A stretch of 64,000 bases of DNA from Cercophora sp. LCS_1. Lineage: Eukaryota > Ascomycota > Sordariomycetes > Sordariales > Lasiosphaeriaceae. Shown here one piece after another: positions 53,896-64,000 of this stretch. The translations under genes and the position numbers were made by a program. The stretch's first letter is position 1; each line of letters starts with the position of its first letter. The notes below the pieces were generated by a model. That model made no database searches, had not been told where the DNA came from, and worked only from the letters and a program-made list of their open reading frames with translations. The DNA is taken from the NCBI GenBank assembly GCA_036250225.1, contig JAPZLL010000005.1, forward strand, positions 1,364,001 to 1,428,000, read 5' to 3'.

Positions 53896-55062
53896 TTAGA
53901 GGGCAAAGTAGAGGAGGGCGGCGCCGAGAAGGCCAAAGTTGAGGGCAACCTTGCCAGCAGCGCTGGTGGGGGCCGCAGTCGAGCCTGACCTGGTGCCCGT
54001 AGTCTGGCTGCCCGAGGTGCCGGAAGGAGTAGAGTCGGACTGAGAGTCAGAATCAGCGCTGGGGGTAGCCGAGGTGCTGCTCTGGACGGTGCTCAGGGTG
54101 GTGGCAGTCGAGGTGGTCTTGGTGGCCGACTTGGTGGTGCTCTTGTCGTCATCGACAGCCTTGCCGTCGTTGACAACCTTAATGCTCTGCCAGCTGCCGC
54201 TGCGGTCGGTGTACTGGTACTCAGTAGCCTCCTTAGCGTCACCGCCGCCCATGTAGTCCTGGACCTTGATGCTCTTGTAGTAACCGTTGAAGGGAGCGTC
54301 GGCAAAGTTAGCGAGACCACCAGCCCACTCGATTGTGCCAGGGGCCGCACTCTTCTTGCCGGCAACCCAGGTTCCGAGCTTGACCTGCATGGGCGACTGG
54401 GGGAAGCCACCGCAACCCTTGGCATTGGAGGCGAGAAGGGTGCGGACAACCGCGCCGTTGATGATCCAGTCGAGCCTGTCGCGCGTCCACTTGATAGTGT
54501 AGGTGTGGAACTCGCCAATGGGGTTGGTCACGGGGTGGTAGGCGCCACGGTCATAGACCTCTGTGCATCCCTTACTGAAGTAGTTGGTCTGAACCTGCGC
54601 GTTGTCACCACCAACCCACTCCCAGTCAATCTCGTCAAGGTCGTCCGACTGGAGCACAACGCTTGTCACGATGCCGTTGCCGGGGGCGGCGCGGAGGGTG
54701 ACGTCAACCTGACCGAAGAAGATGTACTTTTCGCTCGCAACGGTCGGGGCATTGTTCTCGTTCTCGATCACGTAGATAGCACCAAGCTCCTTGTCATGTG
54801 CAAGCTTCGTGCCGGCGAGCTCCTTGAGGAACTCGCCTTGGCCCTTGGTGTAGTCGTCGTTGATGATCTTGGAGCCAAGCGCAGGGGGGTTAGGGCAGTC
54901 TGGAAGGCATGAATTAGTTTTATGTCCTCCAACGCTTGCGGCGCCAACTCGGCGCTGCTCCCATCGCATCAACTTACCCTTCTTGGTGGGGTCGCAGAGA
55001 GTGTGTGTCTGGGCCGAGACGAGGGTGGCGGCAAGGGCCACGGCTGCGAACTTGGACAGCAT
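53896..55062 (-). CDS. CRH-type GH16 cell-wall transglycosylase, GPI-anchored
   Basis: Exons are 55062-54978 and 54899-53896 (78-nt intron, donor GTAAGT), giving 362 aa. A signal peptide (MLSKFAAVALAATLVSAQT) is followed by a short Cys-containing segment and the GH16 catalytic core with DEIDWEWVGGDNAQVQTNYF, where DEIDxE is the catalytic motif of Crh1/Utr2. Downstream are EFHTYTIKWTRDRLDWII and GTWVAGKKSAAPG. A Ser/Thr-rich linker ends in a hydrophobic tail (VALNFGLLGAALLYFAL) as for GPI attachment. The enzyme joins chitin to beta-1,6- or beta-1,3-glucan in the cell wall. The intron falls within the N-terminal Cys region. Confidence 0.95.
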   Translation of the reverse strand: MLSKFAAVALAATLVSAQTHTLCDPTKKGKLMRWEQRRVGAASVGGHKTNSCLPDCPNPPALGSKIINDDYTKGQGEFLKELAGTKLAHDKELGAIYVIENENNAPTVASEKYIFFGQVDVTLRAAPGNGIVTSVVLQSDDLDEIDWEWVGGDNAQVQTNYFSKGCTEVYDRGAYHPVTNPIGEFHTYTIKWTRDRLDWIINGAVVRTLLASNAKGCGGFPQSPMQVKLGTWVAGKKSAAPGTIEWAGGLANFADAPFNGYYKSIKVQDYMGGGDAKEATEYQYTDRSGSWQSIKVVNDGKAVDDDKSTTKSATKTTSTATTLSTVQSSTSATPSADSDSQSDSTPSGTSGSQTTGTRSGSTAAPTSAAGKVALNFGLLGAALLYFAL

Positions 55063-58000
55063 TGTGACGGTGGTTGTGATTAGAGTTGTTGGTGTTTGTG
55101 TCCCGTTTTGTTCTCTCTCGGTGTGCGAGTCGTCGTCGTCGTCGTTGGAGCGCGTAGAGGGGGCAACGGCCAAAAGTAAACAGTTGGAGCGCAACAAAAA
55201 AACGTGAAGCTTCTCCAATCACAAACAGTAAGCACCTGAGCGAGTGTGGTGTATTATACAAACGGCGGAATCGCGACAAGAAGAAAAAAGCGTCTTTAAC
55301 GAGAGACTTGATGCTGTTGCAAAAGAGCAGTTGGAGGCGCAGTTATAAGGACAGACCGGGGGTTGGGAGGGAAGGAGCAGGTTAAGAAGGCGCAGAAGAC
55401 ACGAGAGGCGCCGAATCTCACAGACATCCTGACCAACCGCATACGAAGCCAGGCCCTTCCCCCTGGGTTCGTTTTCTGAATGAATCCAGCACGCGCTCTT
55501 CACCAATGCAACCCAGCCAAGCAGCCAAGATGGGCAAACTATCCACACCCAAGACTCGTCTGGCCAATCATGACGCCGGCTACCCTCGACCATGCAGGGA
55601 ATCCAATCCAGATTTGTGGCGCGGATGGTCTTGCCTGGCGACAGGGGTTGCAGGGTCCCTGCACGCATACCCCTAAATAACATCCCAATTTTCCATCCTA
55701 ATCCGCGTGAGGAGTGCGATCGGGCGGGGCCGAGGTGAGCTGGTCAGCAGAACGGGAGGAATAAAAATACGAATCTCGCATCGCCGGTGACGTGACAGCT
55801 GGAAACCATAGCGCCGCGGCAGTGACTCTGCCGTCAGCGCTCACAACGGCATTTGGAAGTTTCCATGCTTCCAGCGTTGCACGCCTTCCAAGGTTGTGTT
55901 TCCATGCCAGGGCACGATCCTGCACAGAGGGTTTTCCCGCCACTGAACGGCCCGGTGTAGTGTAACAAGCCCAGAACCAGCCGTTTCACTCACCGCGGAG
56001 CAAAGTTCGAACCCCAATGAAGGACCCGCAACAACCAGGCATCCGCAAATTCCGCACGCTGGGCACGCTGGGCACGCTGGGGAGCAGTGGAGTCGCGGGC
56101 CGACCGTTGACAGTCCGCTGCCCCAAGATTGGGCGACCAACCTGCCACGCCCAGGAACGACAAGACCGCAATTTGCTCTCTGCCATCACCAACAATGCCC
56201 AGCACTGGTTCTCCGCGTACTCAATACTAGGAAACCAGACGCTGTCCACGTCGACCCGCAGCGCGCGCCACCGCAAGGAAGCATCGAGGCGATGAGCGTC
56301 GGAATGGCATGACCGTTCGCTGCCCAAGCCTGAGGAGGCATGCGCTGATGACAGCGGCCAATTCCCGCCCTCCTGGGCTTGGCGTTGACAGGAACCAGGA
56401 AACTGACATTTGAATGGACGATCCCCAATTGTGTGGGCTGGGGAGAATGCGAAACAGTGACCGAATCGCCATCCGTCATGGTTTGACCTGGTTGGCCCCT
56501 CTGCTCTCTGAAACAGGAGAGATGCGACCCTCCATCGCACGTGAGGACGCAGAAAGAAGAAAAAAAAACTCCCCTTCCCCTCGCTGAGCAGGCTCAACCT
56601 GCAACGAGAAAGACATCGCACAGAAGGAAAAGAAGAAAGTTCCATGAGCTGCCTCCCCCCTCTGTCTCGCTTCGAGACACGGAATGACACGCGTGTCGCT
56701 GAACGAGACCCGTCATTCCACACGCCAGCTCACGCGCCCAAGCAACGTTCCACTCCTTGCCATCGTCACTGGTGCTGGTGGCTTCACGGCTTCCTTCGCG
56801 CTGTCTCGGCGTCCCCAGATTGGCGACAGAACGGCTGGTTCTGGAGAAAGCGGAATCGTATTGACAGCTGGTGCTGCTCATGCACTGTGGCTGAGTTGTC
56901 GCCCAGCAGGCCTCCCGCTCTCCTCGGCCCGAAGGGGCGATGCAACGGGGACAGTCAACCAACAGCAACACCTGACTGGAAGAAACCCGTGAAAGAATTG
57001 TCAGCTTTCGTGTGCCGATTTTATCCGTTTGTTTGCTCATCACTCTCCTCACCTCGTCGGCAACTCACTATGAAAACGACTGGACGAGATAGTCTTGTGG
57101 AGTTTATCCCCGTGTCTTCATAGCAAACAGCCATGAGCCTGCATGCGCCGCGTGCTGTTGGTTCCTGTCGTGAAATTCGATTGGGTGTCGGAAAACGGGT
57201 TGAGATTTGGAGGGCCTGGACGATCTCCCGGGAGATCTTCAGGGCATTACAACTGCCCTATTCGCGCACCCGCGGAATCGTTTCCAGTCAGACCAGACTC
57301 GATTCCGCTATCCCGATGCGCCTTGTGAACGCAAAACCCATTGTTGATCTTGTTGCACGTGTCAGGCACTATCGATTTGCCAGGGCCGATGGCTTCAAAA
57401 TTCGGAACGACGCCGCCACGGCATCCGGAAAAGGTCGTGTCGTGAGGTCCTCGGTCTCCAGCACATTCCCACTTCGCCATAGCTACTGTTTTGGGAAAAT
57501 CTTATGTCGGCCATACCTCAACTCCGCGTGACTGATCTCGTCAATCCATGGTCGATCTGTTCACCGCTCTGCGTAACATCGATGTGCGCACAAAACTTCC
57601 CCAAGTGGCACGCCAGAAGACAAGTTTCTGTCACAATCATGTCTCTACTTTCTTCCAGCTCTCTCTTCTCACTTGAATCACCAGCATGCGGCTCTTCAAA
57701 GGGCTTCTTGCCAGGAACCACGCTTGGCAACTTCCCAAAAGCGACACGGCGACCCTGTGATTCGCTGGGCTACTCCGGACAGCCCCCGGTCTGAGATCGC
57801 TGGAGGGCCGGGAGGGGCTTCGGCCACCGGCAGCTGGCCGGGCTTCCACAACACCTCTTTACGCTCTTCATCCGGTCTTACAGCGGCGCTAAACTGGTTC
57901 CAAAGCTTACCGCAATGCACTGCAGCCGGAGCCGTCACACAAGAACGCAGATCAAAGCTTTTGCAGTTGAAGATGACGGACCTCTTTGCAACGGCTGCCA

Positions 58001-58175
58001 GATCGCACCTGCCAGTCCAAACTCAAATTCTCTTTTGCGTCTCATTTCATTTTCTGCATCTGATTGCTGTCAAAGCTGACACCTACATATACGGGTCGAT
58101 ACTCTGGCGTCTTGTCAAAGCTCCAAATCTCCCAGTAATTATCACTAAGGTCATTGATTTGCCATCATCACAGCC
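55063..58175. other. Longest intergenic region, divergent CRH and MFS promoters
   Basis: About 3.1 kb. A 9-bp unit GCACGCTGG is repeated three times in tandem at 56054-56080. The largest open frames (55986-56723 minus, 57673-58206 plus) lack domains and sensible composition. A TATA-like stretch (CATATACGG) near 58085 lies before the MFS gene. No RNA gene found. An unrecognised short or non-coding gene cannot be excluded. Confidence 0.5.
56054..56080. repeat. Three tandem copies of a 9-bp unit
   Basis: GCACGCTGG occurs three times without interruption in an otherwise featureless intergenic region. Confidence 0.85.
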
Positions 58176-59825
58176 ATGGATCAAATTGACCCCTCCAAAA
58201 CTGTGACTTCAACAGATGTCAGGTCCCCGGGTGACAGCAAGCAGCTCAGTATTGAGCAAATTGGGTCTGCGCTACCGGATAGTGGACATGTCGTTGATCC
58301 CGTTGTCGAAAAAAGTCTGAGGAGGAAGCTCGACCGGCGCGTCGTTCCACTTCTTTTCGTTGCCTACCTCCTCGCTTTTCTCGACCGCTCGAACATCGGC
58401 AATGCAGAAGCCGCCGGAATGAGCAAGGACTTGGGATTTGGCGATGCACAGTTCCAAGTATGCATGCCTCCCGGGCGCTCATGTCTCTCGACAGCGAGCT
58501 AATGCACCGAGCAGTGGCTACTTACCATCTTCTACATCCCTTACAGTATGCCTACTACCCATCGCGGCATGTCCACACGGGGAAGGTCTAACATATTCCA
58601 GTCCTTTTTGAATGGCTGGCCATCATGTGGAAGATCGTCCCTCCTCCGGCCTGGGCCGCCGTGACAATGATGACATGGTAGAACTTCCAACTCAACTCAT
58701 CCCGGGTCCCGTCACTAACCTCTCAGGGGCCTCGCCTCCACCCTCCAAGCCGTAGCCTTTTCCTGGTCCGCCCTGATGGCGTGCCGCTTCTTCCTCGCCC
58801 TGGCCGAAGCCGCCTTCGCCCCGGGCGTGCCCTACCTCCTCTCCTTCTTCTACCGCCGCCACGAACTCGGCCTCCGCTGCGGCATCTTCCTCTCCGCGGC
58901 GCCCCTGGCTACAACCTTTGCCGGCGCCCTCGCCTACGGCATCACCTCGTCTCCAACCTCCCTCCACCCCTGGCGTCTTCTCTTCCTAGTCGAAGGCCTA
59001 CCCACCATCCTCCTCGCCATCGCCATCTATTTCCTCCTCCCCTCCTCCCCAGACACAGCCCCCTTTCTCACCCCAGCCGAACGCTCCGTTGCGAAGGCCC
59101 GCTCGGTTCTCCAATCCGGCCAAACCGGCCCCTCCCGCCTAGGCACCGTCTCCCTCTCGGAGGCTCTTTCAGCCCTGCGTGCCCCCCAAACCTGGATTCA
59201 ACCGTTCATGTACTTTAGCTGCAATGTATCCTTTGCCTCCCTGCCCGTCTTCCTCCCCACCATCCTCACCTCCATGGGCTGCACCAGCGTCAACGCCCAA
59301 GGCCTGACGGCGCCTCCGTACTTTCTAGCCTTTCTAGTCTGCATAGGGACAACATACCTCGCCGACCGCACGCAGCAACGTGGGCTCATCATCATCATCC
59401 TCTCTACTATCGGCGGAACGGGCTACATCCTCCTCGCAACGGTGCACGTCGTTTCCGTGCGGTACTTGGGTGTCTTCCTCGCCGCGGCGGGGGTATTCCC
59501 GGCCATTGCGAACATTTTGTCCTGGGTGCTGAATAACCAGGGGACGGATACAAAAAGAGGGGTTGGCATCGCCATGCTAAACATTATTGGACAGTGTGGA
59601 CCGTTGCTAGGTACGAGGATGTTTCCCGCGAAGCAAGGGCCGTATTATACCAAGGGGATGGCCGTCTGTGCCGGGTTCATGCTGTTCAATGCGGCATTGG
59701 CTGGTGCATTGAGGATGTGGTTTGCCAGAGAGAACAGGAGGTCCGAGAGAGAGGAAGAGGCGGGAAACGGCAAGGGTGTAGCGGGTGAGATGGAGGGGAG
59801 CTTCGGGTACCGGTATGTTTTGTGA
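58176..59825 (+). CDS. MFS permease of the allantoate/Dal5 (anion:cation symporter) family
   Basis: Exons are 58176-58457, 58515-58545 (31 nt), 58602-58677 and 58727-59825, giving 495 aa. Signatures: LRRKLDRRVVPLLFVAYLLA, FLDRSNIGNAEAAGM (family-typical start of TM1), QWLLTIFYIPYILFEW across introns 1 and 2, and MACRFFLALAEAAFAPG. The last exon carries TM4-12, with ILSWVLNNQGTDTKRGVGIA and NIIGQCGPLLGTRMFP. Such permeases import organic anions such as allantoate, nicotinate, biotin or similar; the substrate here is unknown. The C-terminus is charged and cytoplasmic. Confidence 0.92.
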
Positions 59826-60523
59826 TGAAAGGCGAAAGAGAAAAGGCTGTCGGGATGATGAGATATGGAACGATAAGGATCACAAACGTAATGAGTAGAG
59901 ATGATAATGGCTGCTTCATTCCCGAGTTCGGGATTGCTGATAACATTGCTCCATGCCTTGCTTCTTGAGACAAACTGGTTCAAGGCTTTACCTACTTCAA
60001 TGGTTGATTAACTAGCTTGTTGTTTCTGCCCCTGGTAATCAAAGTGGGGAACAACAAAACTCCCGTCAAACCTCATAATCGCCAACTGGTGAGAATGAAA
60101 AGAAAATCTCGAAAAGAACGAGGCCGAGTCTAAAGCTTGTGCCGGAATATCTCAAAGAATGCCAAATAAAGCTAGAGGTGACAGGATAAGGCCGGATCTT
60201 CTGAGCAAACCGAACGCCACTCCGGTGCTTCGCCATCGGCCCGCGCCCTTACACCAACGAGATCCCGACATCGTTCCGCCCCCAACGGACCAACTCAAAA
60301 GAAGGGCTTTAGCCCTGCACATATAACGAGAGCAACCAAGCACAGGCGTTACGTGACATGTGACATGTTGTAACGTCGAACCAGGAAATAAACAGCCGAA
60401 GCTACTTCCGCTTGAGAGCGAGAGTGAGGACAAGTCGTGCCATATGATTGAAGATAAATACACAAAGCCAGTTCCGCTTGACGCCGTAAAGTGTACAAAC
60501 ACGTAGTTGGAATGAAATAAGGC
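59826..60523. other. Convergent 3' flanks of the MFS and tyrosinase genes
   Basis: About 700 bp, with no gene signal beyond the tyrosinase 3' exon, which begins at 60524. Confidence 0.55.
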
Positions 60524-62633
60524 TTAGTAAAGGGTGCTAGGCCGCACTGTAACCGGTCGTTTTGTAGCATTACCAAAGCGCGGGAATCCGGTCTCGTTGA
60601 GTTGGGGTGCATAATACTCGATTGCCTGAATCTCCACTTGTAAGCTCGGAGCCTGGGTGACTGATACTAATGTATTATTGATCTGAATGTGAAACGATTA
60701 GCGGAGGGACTGAAAAGCAACGGGTTAACATGCCAGGCGAATACCCAAGGTGAGGTTTTGCTCGATAAACTGCACCGCTTTCTCCGGATCCATGGCGTCA
60801 ATGGTTTGGTTTCCGAATATCAAGCCCCTGAGCGGAAGGCTAGAGGACGCTATGCCTTCGTTTGGCATCGCCAAAAAGGACATTCGGCCAACAATAGACC
60901 CGCTCAGTATCAGTTCCACTGTCGAAGGAAGAGGAATCTCAGATCGCTCTACCGAAACCTCCGCCGTATAGTAGTGTTGCTGTGGCTGGTAATGGGGGTG
61001 CGATATAGGGGGAAATGTGTCTCGTCGTTGTGTTTGCTCGGCGGAGTTGATGTCGTACAGTCTGTTGACCAGTGACCAAACTGCATTCGACAAGTCCTCG
61101 GGCGTCATAGACCAATAGTCCTCAATATCATCATACGTGTACCCAAAAGCACTGATGTTGGCGACCGAATCGCTCGTCCAGAACTCTATCTTTTCGTTGA
61201 AGAAGGGCTTCAGCGGGCTCTGGGCTGTGATGTTGGTATCCTTGGGCGTGGCAAGCTGACCACTGGACAGTGAGCTTGATGTGAACATGGTCTTGTTGTA
61301 GTACAGTGCCTGCCACAAGGCAACAAACCTGTCGACATTGCAGTGGTGCAGCATGCTTCGCCAACCTGTCAGGCTAGTTATCCGAATACAACCACGGATT
61401 AGGAGCCTTACAACAATGGATCAAAAGCAGACCAGCTAAGCGATGCTATGGTCCCTTCGCATCCAGCGCTGTTATGGACCAAGTTGTGAGGATTTTCAAA
61501 ACCACTCGCCATTTTCTCAAAGTTATCCGGAGCGATAAACGCTGCGTGCTACTAGACGTCAACAAACCACTCAAGGCAAACACCTGGTAATCCCGCAAGC
61601 GCACATCCTCCGACCCAAATTCAGAAGGGAAAACATGGAAACATACCACTTGTCTCTTCAACTCATCCGCGTATCTCCCTATACTCTCGTCCGAGGCAGT
61701 GGCATTGTTCCCATGGGGCCCACCACACCTTGTCGTCTCCAGGTGGCCATTGAAAGCCTCGACGAGGGACGGCCTTTGAAAACGGTAGCTGTAGAGCGGG
61801 TTCCGTACTTTCTCGAGCCCGTGTGGCCCCTTGACGGTGACATATTTTTGCGTAACCGCGGTTGGCAGCTTTGCTCGCGATGCCCAATCCCAGTATGGCT
61901 GCCGCAAAGTCTGGGCGGCGGCCTTGTACCTGGGAGCGTAGTTCGGAGAATATTGGCCCGCTATCCTCACGGCATGGGCGACCAAGGCTTGCTGTCGCAG
62001 TCTCAGCCGAGGAGATACTCTCAGTGGCGTCTGTAGGGCATCGTACCTCGAACAGGGCGACCAGCGGACGATGCCACGTTGGGAAGATTATTTCCTGGCG
62101 ATGACTGATGAGCATCGCTTGTTGACAGGGGTTCGGGGAACCAACACCATGCGGGCAATACCCACGATTGTCCGGCGCTCCCGCGGTGTTGTTTACGCCG
62201 TTCCACGCACTGTACGGTATACCGTGAATACCTCGGGACTCGTTAGAGGCTTGTCTCGCAGGGTTGGGGGTCAATGCGAGTTGAGGTACTATTTACCTGA
62301 TATCGCAAAGTACGACAGTGGATCGGTCTCGTTGACAGCCTGAAGTGATGATAGGGCGAGGATGTAGAGGTCCCTGGCGGGTTAGCCAAATCAGATAGCC
62401 AGCATGCCTGTCAGACCTCTGTGTCAAGGTTTCCTGTCATACCAGTACTCGTCGCGCGTCCACCAGAGCATTTCGATGTTCATTCTCGGAGGGGGCTGTC
62501 CTGTCTTCGCGATCCCCGATTTGACGCCGACAACCGGAATAGGGGCGTCCCGGTAAGCCGGCTGAGCCGCGGCCACCCCCCAAAGAAGAGCCGCAGAAAT
62601 GTAGCAGGCGAGACCTGCAACCGTCTTTCCCAT
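60524..62633 (-). CDS. Secreted tyrosinase (type 3 copper oxidase)
   Basis: Exons are 62633-62443, 62373-62297, 62231-62047, 61991-61647, 61548-61412, 61355-60745 and 60666-60524, giving 562 aa; a further stop-free 51-nt intron (62145-62095) is likely and would give 545 aa. A signal peptide (CYISAALLWGVAAAQ) comes first. CuA ligands: GIHGIPYSAW, GYCPHG, then EIIFPTWHRPLVALFEQ, which becomes contiguous once that extra intron is removed. CuB: HNLVHNSAGCEG, AFDPLFMLHHCNVDRF. The region between 61646 and 61549 (98-nt intron) lies where homologues have additional residues (about the ALFT segment), so this junction is the least certain. The last exon adds a glycosylation-rich tail. Tyrosinases oxidise phenols for melanin or related pigments. 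Confidence 0.85.
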
Positions 62634-64000
62634 CTTGGCCACCGAGAGCTAGCTGCGAGCTGCGTAGGAGGGAGTCGGGCATGAACAAGCAGGATGAGGC
62701 AGACGAGCTCAGCTGCAGCAAGCACACCGCCAAGCACCAGAGATTGGGCAATTGGGGTGTGGATGGTGGATGGGAGGGCCGCCTTCTGGCATTTTATCGG
62801 GCGTGGCGGGACAGCAGCACATGGCTTGGAGGTAAGAGGGAGCGGGTTTCGTCCTCCTGTTGAGCGCAATGCCACTGTAACGATATCACCAACTTCGTGG
62901 CCTTTGAGCACAAGCAATTATCCCTCTTGCCGCCCTCGTGTCTTCACCTTGGGTTATCCGACGATGCTGGCCGGAAACGAGGTCGGAGGATACGACGGAT
63001 GGCACCGACACGAAAAACATGCGCGTGGCCTGGACAAGACGGCGTGGTGGAAGACCATGGTGACAAAGACCGGCGCATTCTGGACCAACCGGCGTGCTTT
63101 CTCGCATGTTGTGCCCATGATGCTCCTGCTGGCGGCCGCCTCGGCGAGGCCAGGAGATCGGGTTGGCCAGCGGGCTGCTTGCTGCAAGGGGTGTGTTGTC
63201 GTGCCGCCAACGGTTGCCGCAGGCCGGTGCGGTCCCGGCCGTGTTCCCGTCCCGAGCTTCTGAGAGGGCCGGAGTCGCCAGCGTCACAGATTGCTCCGCG
63301 TCTTCCCTGTGCTCGTTTCATTCATCGATTGATTGTCTGGTGATCGGCCTTTTGGCGTTCCGTGGGGGTTGGCGTGGCATTGGCGTAGCTTTCTCCTGAG
63401 CTTGCGTTGCTCTCTGCATGAGCTGGAGTGGGAAGGAGAGAGAATGACGAACATGACTAAGGCTTAAAAAAGAAAAAAGAAAGCAAACGATAGAAACCCA
63501 ACAAGGCGCGCAAGCAGATAGGCGCGCCCAGCGCCCTTTCCAGCTTGGTCGGCAGTTGAGCCCGACGGGTCAAGGCTTTCCACTCAAGTGTGGTTGCTGC
63601 AGCCTCCCACCACACCTTCCTCAAACCAGAACTCACCACCCTCAACCTCACGTCACACCAAGAAAGAGCAATCTTGCGGGCTTCCTGCCCCTTCAGGTTC
63701 CCACCGCCTGGCCTGAGTCAGACATTGATCCACGGCAAAAGAAACCCATCTCGGTGGTACAGAGACGGGATACAGAATGAGCCTTGTCCAACAGTCGGCT
63801 TCCATGTTTTCTTCTGGCTGCCTCCCACCCCGGCCCCTTTCGATTCTTCCATGCCGGTACGTACCTACCTGCCTCGCTCGGGTTTTCCTGCAGGACGAGA
63901 GAGCCTCTGTCTCTTTTTTCCCTTCACCGCCAGTGCGTCCTGTCTGCCCTGTCCCCCACTCTGCTGAAGCCGCCAGTGCAACCTCCCACCAGGGTGCTCT
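62634..64000. other. Tyrosinase promoter and window edge
   Basis: About 1.4 kb. Overlapping GC-rich frames on both strands, with no domain, splice logic or RNA gene. The 3' part may be the leader of a gene beyond the window. Confidence 0.5.

Noticed and set aside
56000..56020. GTTCGAAC-like B box
   Set aside because: No A box or stems at the right distance; not a tRNA.
55986..56723. 245-codon minus-strand frame
   Set aside because: Contains translation of short tandem repeats and T runs; no domain.
1..64000. Search for a CRISPR array, viral copy or secondary-metabolite cluster
   Set aside because: No regularly spaced repeats, no viral or backbone enzyme genes; the gene set is typical fungal housekeeping.

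Overview
This window is nuclear DNA of a filamentous ascomycete, most likely a Sordariomycete. The evidence is short spliceosomal introns of about 45 to 100 nt with GTAAGT-like donors and CTAAC/CTGAC-like branch points, GC-rich coding sequence, and fungus-specific genes: a CRH cell-wall transglycosylase, a GH81 beta-1,3-glucanase, L-galactonate dehydratase, a tyrosinase and a PEMT-type Opi3. I find no bacterial-style operon, CRISPR array, virus or intact transposon. Genes are separate transcription units on both strands with 0.3 to 3 kb between them.

Layout. 0-8 kb: truncated protein kinase (-), GH81 endo-beta-1,3-glucanase (-), telomere-capping Stn1 (-), DNAJC9-like J-protein (-). 8-16.7 kb: Rib2-type deaminase (+), a secreted protein with paired histidine motifs (+), L-galactonate dehydratase (-), a conserved unknown (+), Rad10/ERCC1 (+). 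18-25.3 kb: GH47 mannosidase (+), intron-containing tRNA-Lys(CUU) (-), a diverged direct duplication, an orphan acidic protein (+), a membrane-anchored spermidine-synthase-like protein (-). 25.7-36.5 kb: Opi3 (+), NRAMP metal transporter (+), a dihydrodiol/xylose dehydrogenase-like oxidoreductase (-), Dbf4 (-), Icp55-type aminopeptidase (+). 36.4-41.6 kb: an SREBP/Hms1-like bHLH factor (-) lying between two inverted, diverged copies of one AT-rich sequence. 41.6-52.6 kb: Atg12 (+), PanB (-), Ubc8 E2 (+), Saf4/CCDC130 (-), an orphan acidic membrane protein (+), an MFSD5-like transporter (+), a SIRT5-class sirtuin (-). 53.9-64 kb: CRH1-type transglycosylase (-), a Dal5-family MFS permease (+), a secreted tyrosinase (-).

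Most genes are housekeeping functions without physical clustering: replication and repair (Dbf4, Rad10, Stn1), protein quality control and ubiquitin or autophagy (DNAJC9, Ubc8, Atg12, Icp55), small-molecule metabolism (PanB, Rib2-type deaminase, Opi3, L-galactonate dehydratase), and cell wall or secretion (GH81, CRH, GH47, tyrosinase). No secondary-metabolite cluster is evident.

The most unusual observation is in ubc8. The only simple way to rebuild the conserved E2 reading frame is to split one Met codon A|T|G across two canonical introns, leaving a one-nucleotide exon at position 45407. Others worth attention are a stop-free, 3n-length rad10 intron carrying 36 perfect CT units, the inverted AT-rich relics around the bHLH gene, a group of stop-free 3n introns, and a secreted protein whose His/Met motifs recall PHM-type copper monooxygenases. 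Gene models were spliced by hand from frame continuity, splice signals and remembered family features; nothing was checked against transcripts or databases.
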